Shown: piece after piece, positions 1-8,431 of the stretch
Layout: every line of letters starts with the position of its first letter
Numbering within the stretch: the first letter of the stretch is position 1
From: Streptomyces sp. TRM49041
GTDB lineage: Bacteria > Actinomycetota > Actinomycetes > Streptomycetales > Streptomycetaceae
Assembly: GCF_008271805.1 (NCBI RefSeq)
Contig: NZ_VSRY01000171.1
Location: 62,001-126,000, forward strand
Length of the DNA: 64,000 bases
Direction: 5' to 3'
Translations under genes and position numbers: made by a program
Notes under the pieces: model-generated
Seen by the model: only the letters and a program-made list of their open reading frames with translations
Databases searched by the model: none
Told to the model about the DNA's origin: nothing

Positions 1-51
1 GAGTGGAATCTGTCCTGGGCGGAGTGGCAGACGAAGAGCGCCCTGCGCTGA
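1..51 (+). CDS. C-terminal tail of an upstream gene (partial)
   Basis: Frame 1 is open from the first base and ends with TGA at 49-51, giving sixteen codons ending in QTKSALR. Codon use (GCG, CTG, CGC, GAG) fits the neighbours. The product cannot be recognised from this tail; the rest of the gene lies outside the window. Confidence 0.6.
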   Translation, partial: EWNLSWAEWQTKSALR

Positions 52-79
52 GCCACCACCAATTGTTACCGTCACGTAA

Positions 80-105
80 CTTACCGGGGAGTTACCCCCG
101 GTAAG
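80..105. promoter_or_regulatory. Perfect 10-bp inverted repeat in the gap before the S15 hydrolase
   Basis: CTTACCGGGG (80-89) and CCCCGGTAAG (96-105) are perfect reverse complements around a 6-nt loop. The repeat lies between the upstream stop (51) and the GTG start at 169. It could be a terminator for the upstream gene or an operator; there is no T-tract. Further GTTAC words (65-69, 91-95, 114-118) flank it, which favours a protein-binding site slightly. Confidence 0.45.
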
Positions 106-168
106 CCCTTGCGGTTACCTTCGGGTCACTTTTCAACCAACGCGAGCGACGCGAGCGAGGAGTGACCC

Positions 169-1815
169 GTGGGACACGCGCGCACAGCCATGCGGACCGC
201 GGCCGGCGGCACCGCCGCGGCCGTACTGGCGGCCGGGGCGGCCTTCGGGCTCGCCCCGGCCGCCACTGCCCAGACCACCACGTCCGCCACCGACGTCACA
301 GAAGCCACCACCGGCACCACCGATGCCCTCGGGACCGCCGAGGCGAGCCGTATACGGTTCGTCGACATCGCCGGGGACGGCGGCACCGTCCTCAAGGCCA
401 ACGTCGTCACCCCCGCCGACGCCGACGGCACCCGCCGCCACCCGGTCATCGTGCTGCCCACCAGCTGGGCCATGCCGCAGATCGAGTACGTCGCCCAGGC
501 CCGCGAGCTCGCCGACGCCGGGTATGTCGTCGTCAGCTACAACACCCGCGGCTTCTGGCAGTCCGGCGGCCACATCGAGGTCGCCGGGCCGCCCGACATC
601 GCCGACGCCTCCAAGGTCATCGACTGGGCCCTCGCCCACACCCCCGCCGACCCCGGCCGCATCGGCATGGCGGGGGTCTCCTACGGCGCCGGGATCAGCC
701 TCCTCGCCGCCGCGCACGACCAGCGGATCAAGGCCGTGGTCGCGCTGAGCGGCTGGGCCGACCTCATCGAATCCATCTACAGCGGCCGTACACAGCACCT
801 CCAGGCCGCCGCACTGCTCGGCGGCGCCGGCTATCTCACCGGCCGTCCGAGCGCCGAGCTCCGGCGGATCCTCACCGACTTCCTCTCCTCGAACCTGGAA
901 AAGGAGCAGGAGATGCTCGACTGGGGGCGCAAGCGCTCCCCCGCCGCCTACGTCGACCGGATCAACGCCAACGGCGCCGCCGTCATGCTCGGCAACGCCT
1001 GGGGCGACACGATCTTCCCGCCCAACCAGTACGCGTCGTTCTACGAGAAGCTCACCGGCCCCAAGCGCCTGGAACTCCGCCCGGGCGACCACGCCACCGC
1101 CGAGGCCACCGGCCTCCTCGGCCTGCCCAACGACACCTGGACCAGCGCCCACCGCTGGTTCGACCACCACCTCAAGGGCGCCGACAACGGCGTCGACCGC
1201 GAGCACCCGGTCCAGCTCAGGTCCCGCACCTCCGCGGGCTACGAGGGCTACGAGGGCTACGCCGACTGGGAGTCGGTCGGCGCACGCGAGCGGCGCATCA
1301 CCCTCGGCGGCGACCGGCGGATCTACGCCAACGTCGACTCGGGCGCCAACGGGGGCGCCGTCCTCCTGTCCAACACGCTCGACCAGTTCCTCCGGCTGCC
1401 GCCGACGGTGTCGGTGCCGCTGCTCCCCCGCTCCTTCGCCACCGTGTGGCAGTCCGAGCGGTACGCCGCCGCGCAGCACGTCCGCGGGACGGCGGCGCTG
1501 CACACCACCGTCACCAGCACCAAGGGGAGCGGCACCCTGGTGGCATACCTGTACGACGTCGGACCGCTCGGCATCGGCAAGCTGGTGAGCAACGCCCCGT
1601 ACACCTTCCACGGGCGGACGCCCGGTGAGCCGTTCACCGTGGACCTGGAACTGTTCTCCACGGCGTACGACGTGCCGGCCGGGCACCGGCTCGCCCTGGT
1701 GATCGACACCGTCGACCCGTTGTACATCGAGCACAACCCGTCCGGCGCGCGACTGACCTTCTCCTCGCCGCGGTCCGACCCCTCGTACCTGTCGGTTCCG
1801 CTGCGCGAGCAGTGA
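169..1815 (+). CDS. Secreted alpha/beta hydrolase, CocE/NonD or X-Pro dipeptidyl-peptidase (S15) type
   Basis: The 548-aa product probably hydrolyses an ester or peptide bond outside the cell. Residues 1-35 form a signal peptide (Arg-containing start, Ala-rich core, AATAQ cleavage region). The alpha/beta-hydrolase core spans about 60-340, with the nucleophile elbow GVSYGAG (Ser171) and a likely catalytic His in PGDHATAE. The C-terminal part (about 350-548) looks like the jelly-roll domain of S15 enzymes. The GTG start is set by GAGGAG at 157-162, six bases upstream, and by the signal peptide. The substrate cannot be read from sequence. It stands alone, followed by a hairpin. Confidence 0.85.
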   Translation: MGHARTAMRTAAGGTAAAVLAAGAAFGLAPAATAQTTTSATDVTEATTGTTDALGTAEASRIRFVDIAGDGGTVLKANVVTPADADGTRRHPVIVLPTSWAMPQIEYVAQARELADAGYVVVSYNTRGFWQSGGHIEVAGPPDIADASKVIDWALAHTPADPGRIGMAGVSYGAGISLLAAAHDQRIKAVVALSGWADLIESIYSGRTQHLQAAALLGGAGYLTGRPSAELRRILTDFLSSNLEKEQEMLDWGRKRSPAAYVDRINANGAAVMLGNAWGDTIFPPNQYASFYEKLTGPKRLELRPGDHATAEATGLLGLPNDTWTSAHRWFDHHLKGADNGVDREHPVQLRSRTSAGYEGYEGYADWESVGARERRITLGGDRRIYANVDSGANGGAVLLSNTLDQFLRLPPTVSVPLLPRSFATVWQSERYAAAQHVRGTAALHTTVTSTKGSGTLVAYLYDVGPLGIGKLVSNAPYTFHGRTPGEPFTVDLELFSTAYDVPAGHRLALVIDTVDPLYIEHNPSGARLTFSSPRSDPSYLSVPLREQ

Positions 1816-1849
1816 TCTCCGGCCGCTGCCGGGCGGGCTCGGGCCCTTA

Positions 1850-1878
1850 CCGCCATCTCCCCTCGCGGGAGGTGGCGG
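1850..1878. terminator. Hairpin terminator after the S15 hydrolase
   Basis: CCGCCATCTCCC (1850-1861) pairs with GGGAGGTGGCGG (1867-1878) with one G-T wobble and a 5-nt loop, 35 bases after the stop codon. There is no U-tract, as is usual in Streptomyces. It may also serve the remnant gene on the other strand. Confidence 0.6.
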
Positions 1879-1935
1879 CGGTTTCGGGTGGTCCGGTCGG
1901 AGCACGGGCACGGGCCGCCGGAGGCCGGGGCCCGG

Positions 1936-2181
1936 TCAGTGTTCGAGGATCTTGGAGAGGAAGTCCCGGGCGCGTTCACTTCTCGGGTCGGGGACGAGGG
2001 AGACGTTCTGCGGGACCGCCCGGTCGGCGGTCCGGCACAGCGTCGACGTGCCGGAGCCCGAGGGGCCGATGACGACGACCACCTCGCCGCGGCCGGCGGT
2101 GAGATCGATGTCCCGGAGGACGCGCGGTTCGCCGTAGAACTCGTTGACGTCCCGCAGCTCGATCGGCGGATCGAGGGCCAT
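1936..2181 (-). pseudogene. Internally deleted amino-acid ABC transporter ATPase (GluA-type) remnant
   Basis: The 81-aa frame begins like a glutamate/polar amino-acid transporter ATPase (IELRDVNEFYGEPRVLRDI, then a Walker A-like GPSGSGTST). It then jumps to the family's extreme C-terminus (PRSERARDFLSKILEH). About 160 residues that should lie between them, including the Q-loop, signature motif and Walker B, are absent. The Walker A lysine is replaced by Thr (GTST instead of GKST). It cannot be a working ATPase. No permease or binding protein lies beside it. The reading frame is still open, so expression of a small peptide cannot be excluded. Confidence 0.85.
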
Positions 2182-2313
2182 ACGCTGCCTGCCTCATTCC
2201 CAGGTGTCGACGTCAGCGCAAACTATCCAGTAGGGAAAGGCACTTCACGCCCGACACGACAATCGGGCATTAGCGGTATTTGATGATGAAGCATGATTTT
2301 GCGGAATGGCGCG

Positions 2314-2757
2314 CTATCTCCCTTCGGAAGCTTCCCCGTACACCTGCGAGAGTTCGGGCGAACCGGTGATCGCCCAGTCGAGTCCCGCGCCGACGACATC
2401 GATCTCGCGGCCCGATACGAGCCTGACCACCGCGCGGCCGCCGGGCAGCACATCCCAGGCGGCGCCCGGCACCGTACGGACGATGACCGTGCCGAGGTAG
2501 AGGCCGGCGTCGTTGCCCACCCATGGCAGCTCCTCGGGGTCCTCGCGCCACCGCGGCGGCAGCTGGTCGAGGGCCTCCAGGGAGCGTGAGGTGTCGTCGA
2601 GCAGGACACCCGCCTCCTGGGCCCGGGAGCGCAGCAGGGCGCACTCGGAGAGCAGGCCGGCGACGCCCTCCGGGTTCGTCTCGAAGGCGGAGGCGAGTGT
2701 CTTGGCCTGTCCGCCGCCGCGCCGCTTGCGCCAGGAGTCCAGGAAAGGGATGTTCAT
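2314..2757 (-). CDS. Conserved hypothetical protein, DUF6278-like
   Basis: The 147-aa soluble protein starts MNIPFLDSWRKRRGG and has no signal peptide or membrane segment. The N-terminal half is helical and charged; the C-terminal half (about 75-140) looks like beta strands (GLYLGTVIVRTVPGAAWDVL). I associate it from memory with a Streptomyces-specific family annotated DUF6278, function unknown. It stands alone between the GluA remnant and exonuclease III. The strip just downstream of its stop (about 2215-2310) is visibly more AT-rich than the flanks and holds nothing I recognise. Confidence 0.65.
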   Translation of the reverse strand: MNIPFLDSWRKRRGGGQAKTLASAFETNPEGVAGLLSECALLRSRAQEAGVLLDDTSRSLEALDQLPPRWREDPEELPWVGNDAGLYLGTVIVRTVPGAAWDVLPGGRAVVRLVSGREIDVVGAGLDWAITGSPELSQVYGEASEGR

Positions 2758-2836
2758 ACCGCCCAGCGTCGCACCCGCCGTGCCCGCGCACTACGGGGCA
2801 CACGCCGGGCGGATGCGCCGGCCCCCCGGACGCGAT

Positions 2837-3616
2837 CTAGACGTCCAGGTCGACGACGACCGGTGCGTGGTCCGACGCGCCCTTGCCCTTGCGCTCCTCG
2901 CGGTCGACGTAGCTGTCCTTGACCGCGTCGGCGAACGGCTTGTTGCCGTACACCAGATCGATGCGCATGCCGCGGTTCTTGGGGAAGCAGAGCTGGCGGT
3001 AGTCCCAGTAGGTGAACGGGTGGTCGTACTTCAGGGGGCGCGGCACGATGTCGCCGAGGCCGACGCCCCGGAGCCCCTCCAGCGCGGCCCGCTCGGGCGC
3101 CGTGACATGCGTGGAGCCCTCGAACTGGGCGGGGTCGAAGACGTCGTCGTCGGTGGGCGCGATGTTGAAGTCGCCGAGCACCGCGAAGGGGCGCGGGCCC
3201 GCCGCGTCCTGGGCGACCGCGCCCTGGAGTGCCTCCAGCCAGCGGAGCTTGTACGCGTAGTGCTCATGGGCGACCTCGCGGCCGTTCGGCACGTACACCG
3301 ACCAGACGCGGACGGGGCCGCAGGTCGCCGAGATCGCCCGCGGCTCCTGCGCGCCCTCGTACTCCGGTCCGCCCGGCAGGCCCTGGACGACGTCGTCGAA
3401 GCCCACGCGGGAGACCAGGGCCACGCCGTTCCACCGGCCGTTGGCGTTCACCACCGACTCGTAGCCCAGCTCGCCCAGCTCGGCGGCGGGGAACTGCTCG
3501 GCGGTGCACTTGGTCTCCTGGAGGCACAGCACGTCCGTGCCGCTGCTCTCCAGCCAGGCCAGCAGCCGCGGCAGCCGAGCGGTGACCGAATTGACGTTCC
3601 AGGTGGCGATACGCAT
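2837..3616 (-). CDS. xth: Exodeoxyribonuclease III
   Basis: The 259-aa enzyme is a Mg-dependent AP endonuclease and 3'-5' exonuclease of base-excision repair, acting on DNA in the cytoplasm. It has the whole family pattern: MRIATWNVNS at the start, metal-binding Glu34 in CLQETKC, the central GDFNIAP motif (about 150) and the C-terminal SDHAPVVVDL containing the catalytic His. Its length is normal for the family. The ATG at 3616 is preferred over an upstream in-frame start, which would add 19 residues before the conserved N-terminus. The stop of the MBL-fold gene lies 37 bases upstream on the same strand, so both may share a transcript. Confidence 0.93.
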   Translation of the reverse strand: MRIATWNVNSVTARLPRLLAWLESSGTDVLCLQETKCTAEQFPAAELGELGYESVVNANGRWNGVALVSRVGFDDVVQGLPGGPEYEGAQEPRAISATCGPVRVWSVYVPNGREVAHEHYAYKLRWLEALQGAVAQDAAGPRPFAVLGDFNIAPTDDDVFDPAQFEGSTHVTAPERAALEGLRGVGLGDIVPRPLKYDHPFTYWDYRQLCFPKNRGMRIDLVYGNKPFADAVKDSYVDREERKGKGASDHAPVVVDLDV

Positions 3617-3653
3617 GTCGGACAGCCTAACGGCGGGGTCCGACAGCCGGACC

Positions 3654-4286
3654 TCACAGCTCGGTGTACGCACCCGGGGTCAGCCGGCGGTGGTCGGTGC
3701 CGCCGAGGGCGCCGATCTGCCGGTCGTAGATCGGCCGGGCGAGCGGAGTGAGCAGCGCGTCGTGGATGTCGATGGCGCGCCGCGGCTTGACCTCGCGGAC
3801 GTAGTCGATGACCTCGGAGATCTTGTTCCAGGGCGCCATGACCGGCAGGAACAGTGTCTCGACGGGCCGCCCGGGCACGGTGAGCGCGTCGCCGGGGTGG
3901 AAGACGGCGCCGTCGACGAGGTAGCCGACATTGGTGATGCGGGGGATGTCCGGGTGGATGACGGCGTGCAGCTCGCCGTGGACCTCGACGTCGAAACCCG
4001 CCGCGGTGAAGGTGTCGCCGTCGCCGACGGTGTGGACGCGGCCGGGGAAGGCGGCCGCCAGCTGCTCGGCGACGCTGCGGAGCGTCCAGATCTCGGCGGC
4101 CGGGTTGGCCTCCAGGCCCGCTCGCAGGCGCCCCTCGTCGAAGTGGTCCGGGTGCTCGTGCGTGACGAGGATCGCGTCGGCGCCGAGCGCCGCGTCCTCC
4201 TCGCTGAACCCGCCCGGGTCGATGACGAGGGTCCGGCCGTCCTTCTCCAGCCGCACACAGGCATGGGACTTCTTGGTCAGCTTCAT
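3654..4286 (-). CDS. Metallo-beta-lactamase-fold hydrolase
   Basis: The 210-aa soluble protein begins MKLTKKSHACVRLEKDG and carries the zinc motif THEHPDH (about 47-53). Later ligands are likely His in GELHAVIHPD and Asp in VFHPGDALTVPG. This resembles the UlaG-like branch of the fold often annotated as MBL fold metallo-hydrolase. Substrates in this branch range from lactones to phosphodiesters and cannot be inferred here. The ATG at 4286 is chosen because a longer frame upstream is the shadow of the PcaL-like gene. It lies between that gene and exonuclease III on the same strand. Confidence 0.85.
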   Translation of the reverse strand: MKLTKKSHACVRLEKDGRTLVIDPGGFSEEDAALGADAILVTHEHPDHFDEGRLRAGLEANPAAEIWTLRSVAEQLAAAFPGRVHTVGDGDTFTAAGFDVEVHGELHAVIHPDIPRITNVGYLVDGAVFHPGDALTVPGRPVETLFLPVMAPWNKISEVIDYVREVKPRRAIDIHDALLTPLARPIYDRQIGALGGTDHRRLTPGAYTEL

Positions 4287-4327
4287 GACCCCATCCTGCC
4301 CCGCGCGGCCGCCCGGGAGGAATGCGC

Positions 4328-5671
4328 TCAGGCTTCCAGGGTGGTTTCCTCCCGGATGACCCGGGCGGCCACACGGAAGGCGGCGTTGGCGGCCGGGACG
4401 CCGCAGTAGACCGCGGTCTGGAGCAGGACCTCGCGGATCTCCGTGGGGGTCAGCCCGTTGCGGAGCGCGGCCCGGGTGTGGAACGCGAGTTCGTCGAGGT
4501 GGCCGCGGGCGGCCAGGGCGGTGAGGGTGACGCAGCTGCGGGTGCGGCGGTCGAGTCCGTCGCGGGTCCAGACCTCGCCCCACGCGTACCGGGTGACCAG
4601 CTCCTGGAAGTCGTGCGTGAAGTCGTCGGCGGCGGCGAGGGCACGGTCCACATGGGCGTCGCCGAGGACCTCGCGGCGGATCTTCAGGCCCGCGTCGTAC
4701 GGGTCGGGGCGGTGGGCGGCGGCCTGCACCGGCGCCGGGGCGGCCGCCGGCACGGGCTCGCCCGACGAGGCGGGCGGGGTGGGCGACGTGGGCGTGGTGG
4801 GCGCGGTGGGCACGGCGGCGGGTGACGCGGCGGGGGTCGGGGCGAAGGGCGGCGCGACCTGGGGCGGTACCGGGATGCCCACAAGGGTGTCGTGCCAGGC
4901 GCTGGAGAAGTGCCGTACGAGAAGGTCGGTGACGGCGGCGGGCTGTTCGACGGGCGCGAGGTGGGCCGCGTCGGGCACGACCGCGAGCCGCGCATCCGGT
5001 ATGCCGGCGACGAGGGTGCGGGCCTCGGCCGGTCCGGTGACACGGTCGTCCGAGCCGACGAGGACGAGGGTGGGGACGCCGATCCTGCCGAGGTCGGCGC
5101 GCACGTCGAACGCGGCGAGTGCCTCGCACGCGGCGATGTAGCAGCCGGTGTCGGTGGTGCGCACCATCTGTACGGCCCAGTCGACGATCGCGGGCTGGGC
5201 GGCGGCGAAGGTCTCCGTGAACCACTGCTCGGGAGCGATCCGGGCCATGGGGTCGAGGCCGTTGGCGCGGACGATCACCCCGCGCTGGCGGAACTCGTCG
5301 GCGGTGCCGAACCGGGGCGAGGCGGCGACGAGGGCGAGACAGGCCAGCCGGTGCGGTGCGCGCAGCGCGAGATCGGCACCCACCGCGGCGCCGAGGGCGA
5401 TCCCGCCGTACCCGAAGCGCTGGACGCCGAGTCCGTCGAGGGTGGCGAGGAGCCGGTCGGTGAGCTCGCGCACCGAGGAGACGGGTTCGGCGGGGGCGCC
5501 GCCGTGGCCGGGCAGGTCGAAGCGGATGACGCGCCAGCGCGTGGTCAGCTCGGGTATCTGGCGGTCCCACATGTGCCAGGTGGTACCGAGCGACGGCCCC
5601 AGGATCAGGACAGGTGCGTCTTCCGGCCCGTCGAGGCGGTATCGCAGGGTGTTCGTCGTACTCTCACTCAC
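4328..5671 (-). CDS. PcaD-PcaC fusion (3-oxoadipate enol-lactonase / 4-carboxymuconolactone decarboxylase) with altered nucleophile
   Basis: The 447-aa protein joins an alpha/beta hydrolase (about 1-265, oxyanion region LGPSLGTTWHMWD) to a carboxymuconolactone decarboxylase domain (about 325-445, with RRTRSCVTLTAL and LDELAFHTRAALRNGL) through a Pro/Ala/Thr-rich linker (about 275-325). Such fusions (PcaL) catalyse two steps of the protocatechuate branch of the beta-ketoadipate pathway. Here the nucleophile elbow reads GGIALGAAVG where active enzymes have G-x-S-x-G, so the Ser is Ala. The lactonase half may be inactive or changed. No other pca genes are nearby. The GTG at 5671 is chosen for GGGAG nine bases upstream; an ATG at 5689 is the alternative. 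Confidence 0.8.
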   Translation of the reverse strand: MSESTTNTLRYRLDGPEDAPVLILGPSLGTTWHMWDRQIPELTTRWRVIRFDLPGHGGAPAEPVSSVRELTDRLLATLDGLGVQRFGYGGIALGAAVGADLALRAPHRLACLALVAASPRFGTADEFRQRGVIVRANGLDPMARIAPEQWFTETFAAAQPAIVDWAVQMVRTTDTGCYIAACEALAAFDVRADLGRIGVPTLVLVGSDDRVTGPAEARTLVAGIPDARLAVVPDAAHLAPVEQPAAVTDLLVRHFSSAWHDTLVGIPVPPQVAPPFAPTPAASPAAVPTAPTTPTSPTPPASSGEPVPAAAPAPVQAAAHRPDPYDAGLKIRREVLGDAHVDRALAAADDFTHDFQELVTRYAWGEVWTRDGLDRRTRSCVTLTALAARGHLDELAFHTRAALRNGLTPTEIREVLLQTAVYCGVPAANAAFRVAARVIREETTLEA

Positions 5672-5803
5672 CCGCTCACGCTCCCACATCTCGGGGTGTC
5701 GCACTGCCCGAGGTCCGCGGGGACCGCCGAACCTCCCCCAGGCTTCCGCCGCCGGACGCGAGTCCTCCACGTCTCGGAGGGCGGGACACCACCGGGGTCC
5801 GCG

Positions 5804-6400
5804 CTAGGAGCCCGTCACTCGCCGCTCGAAGCCGTCCAGCAGGATCTCGAGTCCGACCGCGAAGTCCTCCTCCGTGGGCCTGATCGGAGAGGGCTCGGGC
5901 TCGCCGTCGCCGGGAAGCAGCTGCTGCGCCACGCGCTGGATGGACGCACCCTGCACATACGACCACACGGTGAGCGTGAGCGAGCGCGCGAGCTCGGGGT
6001 CGTCGGTGAGTTCGGCGAGCGCGTCCGTCATCCAGTCGAGACACGTCGTGTCCGAGAAGTGGCGTGCGGACGCCTGGGTCACCAGGGTCCACGGATGCTT
6101 CCGGTAGACCTCCCAGTCGAGTTCGGCCGCGAGGCGCACCGCATCGCGCCAGTGCGGCGGAGGAGGGGTGGGGTACGGGTGTTCGTCGCAGACCGCGCGG
6201 GTGATCGCGGTGAGCAGTTCGTCCTTGTTGGCGATGTGCCGGTACAGCGACATGACGCCCGAGTCGAGGTCGTTCGCCAGACGTCGCATGGAGAGTGCGG
6301 CGATGCCCTCCGCGTCGGCGATACGAATCGCGGCGGCGACGATGGCGCGTCGCGTGAGCCCTGGTGAACCCGCCTGCCTGCCTTGCGTCTTGATGGCCAT
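5804..6400 (-). CDS. TetR family regulator
   Basis: The 198-aa protein has an N-terminal TetR helix-turn-helix at about 15-62 (RAIVAAAIRIADAEGIAALS, then SMRRLANDLDSGVMSLYRHI) and a helical ligand-binding C-terminus of the TetR_C type. It faces the MFS transporter across about 150 bp containing three copies of a palindromic element. It is therefore expected to repress the transporter and itself until an unknown ligand binds. ATG 6400 is chosen because the longer frame would translate the operator repeats. Confidence 0.88.
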   Translation of the reverse strand: MAIKTQGRQAGSPGLTRRAIVAAAIRIADAEGIAALSMRRLANDLDSGVMSLYRHIANKDELLTAITRAVCDEHPYPTPPPPHWRDAVRLAAELDWEVYRKHPWTLVTQASARHFSDTTCLDWMTDALAELTDDPELARSLTLTVWSYVQGASIQRVAQQLLPGDGEPEPSPIRPTEEDFAVGLEILLDGFERRVTGS

Positions 6401-6424
6401 GCTGTAGTCTAACCAACGACATGG

Positions 6425-6486
6425 GTACAGCGTACGCATGAAAATACGCGTACACCGTACGCGTCTTTTTGCGTACAGCGTACGCG
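6425..6486. promoter_or_regulatory. Three tandem palindromic operators between TetR and MFS genes
   Basis: The core GTACA(G/C)CGTACGC occurs at 6425-6437, 6450-6462 and 6473-6485. The middle copy (6447-6463) is a palindrome CGCGTAC-ACC-GTACGCG with perfect 7-bp arms; the third has GCGTAC-AGC-GTACGC; the first is degenerate on its left arm. Copy-to-copy spacing is 25 and 23 bp. Position, symmetry and repetition fit TetR dimer sites overlapping the divergent promoters. Confidence 0.75.
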
Positions 6487-6550
6487 AAAAGGGTGCGTAA
6501 GCGACCAACTCTGCGTGGACAACTCCGCACTTTCCCCTGAAAGGTTGCTC

Positions 6551-8020
6551 GTGACTTCCCTCGATTTAGTCGCGGAGCGCGCCGACCGGCGCGCCTGGCT
6601 GGGCCTCCTGATCGTGCTCGGTCCGGTGGCTCTTGTCGCGATGGACGGCTCCGTGCTCTACCTCGCGATGCCGAGCATCACCTCCGCGATCACACCCACC
6701 ACGGACCAGGCCCTGTGGATTCTCGACATCTACGGCTTCGTGGTCGCGTCGCTGCTCATCGCGTTCGGCAACCTCGGTGACCGCTACGGCCGGCTCAAGT
6801 TCCTCCTGGCGGGCGCGGTGGTGTTCGGAGCCGGTTCGGTGGGAGCCGCGCTCTCCCCGAACCCGGAGACTCTCATCGTCTGCCGCGCGCTCATGGGGCT
6901 CGGCGGTGCGACGCTGCTGCCCTCGGGCTTGGCGATCATCAGCAACATCTTCCTCAACCCGAAGCAGCGGGCCCAGGCGATCGGCATCTTCGCGGCGACG
7001 TTCGCGGCGGGCTTCGCGATCGGTCCCATCGTCGGCGGCCTGCTGCTGAGCCGCTTCGACTGGGGATCCGTCTTCCTGATCAACATCCCGGTCGTCATCC
7101 TGTTCCTCGCCTTCGCACCCGTGCTGCTGAAGGAGGTGCGCGAGACGAGCCCCGGGCGGGTCGACGCGCTGAGCGTCGTGCTGTCCGCGGTGGGCATCCT
7201 GATGACCGTGTACTCGATCAAGTCCGCCGCGGCGGAAGGTTTTTCGGGAGCACAGCTGGCCATCGGAGGCGTCGGCCTGGCGGTCGTGGTGCTCTTCGTA
7301 CGCAGGCAGTTCACCCTGGAACAGCCGCTGCTCGACCTGAGGCTCTTCCGCGACCGCGTCTTCACCGTCGCGATCCTCACCGGTCTGCTCTCGCTGGTGG
7401 CCTGGGCCGCGGCGGGCTACCTCGGCGGTGTCTACCTCCAGTCGGTCCTCGGCTACAGCGTCCTCACCGCGGCGCTGCTGGCCATGCCCGGTGCGGCCGT
7501 ACTCACCGTGACCTGTATCGGGACCAGTGCGATCGTCGACCGCATCGGCAAGCGCGCCGCCCTCATCGCCTCGCACTTCGCCATGGGTACCGGCCTGCTG
7601 CTCATGCTGCTCACCGGCGTCGGCGGAGGCGTGGCGGCATTCATCGCCTCCACGATGATCGCGGGCATCGGCTACGGCCTGTCCTTCAGTCTCGTCGCGG
7701 AGACCGCCGTTGCGGCGGTACCGACGGAGCGCGCCGGGTCGGCCGCGTCGATCGCCGAGATGAGCAACGAGCTGGGGAACGCCCTGGGCATCTCGCTGCT
7801 CGGCTCGCTGGCGGCGGTGTGCTTCCGGATCCTCGGGCCGGACGTCGCCGGCACCCTGGACGAGACCCTGGACACACCGGGGCTCGCCGCGGCCGCGGCA
7901 CGGGAGGCCAAGGAGGCCTTCGTTTCGGGCATGCACGTGGCGATCGCCGTGGCGAGCCTGCTCACGCTGGCCCTCGGGTACCTGGCTGTGCGCTGGGTGC
8001 CGCGCCAGGAGGTGAAGTAA
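6551..8020 (+). CDS. MFS drug-efflux transporter, DHA2 (14-TM) type
   Basis: The 489-aa membrane protein exports a small molecule by proton antiport. About 14 hydrophobic segments are visible. The family signature between TM2 and TM3 reads GNLGDRYGRLKFLL, and TM1 carries VAMDGSVLYLAMPSI, typical of the QacA/EmrB-like DHA2 group. The GTG start is chosen because GAAAGG (6539-6544) lies six bases upstream; an upstream start would add 12 residues. It is divergent from the TetR gene and probably repressed by it. The remnant of a phenazine-type gene pair directly downstream hints that it once served a biosynthetic cluster. Confidence 0.88.
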   Translation: MTSLDLVAERADRRAWLGLLIVLGPVALVAMDGSVLYLAMPSITSAITPTTDQALWILDIYGFVVASLLIAFGNLGDRYGRLKFLLAGAVVFGAGSVGAALSPNPETLIVCRALMGLGGATLLPSGLAIISNIFLNPKQRAQAIGIFAATFAAGFAIGPIVGGLLLSRFDWGSVFLINIPVVILFLAFAPVLLKEVRETSPGRVDALSVVLSAVGILMTVYSIKSAAAEGFSGAQLAIGGVGLAVVVLFVRRQFTLEQPLLDLRLFRDRVFTVAILTGLLSLVAWAAAGYLGGVYLQSVLGYSVLTAALLAMPGAAVLTVTCIGTSAIVDRIGKRAALIASHFAMGTGLLLMLLTGVGGGVAAFIASTMIAGIGYGLSFSLVAETAVAAVPTERAGSAASIAEMSNELGNALGISLLGSLAAVCFRILGPDVAGTLDETLDTPGLAAAAAREAKEAFVSGMHVAIAVASLLTLALGYLAVRWVPRQEVK

Positions 8021-8040
8021 CCGCGGGCCCGGCCACCGGG

Positions 8041-8431
8041 GCCACCCGGGTCGACCCGGCCGACCGCGAAGTCGTCGGGCCACTCGCGCCCGCTCCGCGG
8101 GACGGCGGTCTTCACCAGGTGGCGCTACAGCGCCTTCCTCCGCTCCGGACTGCTCCAGTGGCTGCGCGAACAGGGCCTCGGCCAGCTCGTCATCTGCGTT
8201 GTGTACGCGCATGTCGGCGTGTTGACGACCGCGCTCGGGGCATCGAACCACGACATCCAGCCGTTCCTGGTGACCGACGCCGTCGCGGACTTCTCCGGCG
8301 ACGACCACCGCCTCGCCATGGAGTACGCGGCCCAGCGCTGCGCCGTGGTCGCCACTACCGGCACCGTCGTCGCCGCACTGGAACCGTCGGCCGCGACCGT
8401 GCCGGCCGACGCGCACGCGGTGAACGTATGA
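8041..8431 (+). pseudogene. Isochorismatase-family (PhzD-like) remnant, 5' truncated and frameshifted
   Basis: Right after the MFS stop, one frame reads VDPADREVVGPLAPAPRD; about 8100 the match moves to another frame reading AVFTRWRYSAFLRSGLL and then YAHVGVLTTALGASNHDIQP, LVTDAVADFSGDDHRLAMEY. These are the middle and C-terminal parts of an isochorismatase of the PhzD type, which releases pyruvate from 2-amino-2-deoxyisochorismate. The first third, with the catalytic Asp region, is missing and one base is gained or lost near 8100. It is a decayed gene. The stop overlaps the next start as ATGA, as in intact phzD-phzE-like pairs. Confidence 0.75.

Noticed and set aside
133..1911. 592-codon open frame antisense to the S15 hydrolase
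   Set aside because: It is the mirror of a real gene in high-GC DNA; its protein is Gly/Val/Arg-rich without family motifs, while the plus strand has a signal peptide and catalytic motifs.
3654..5570. 638-codon minus-strand frame spanning the MBL and PcaL genes
   Set aside because: Only its last 210 codons are a real protein (MBL fold); the rest is an Arg/Pro-rich shadow of the PcaD-PcaC fusion in another frame.
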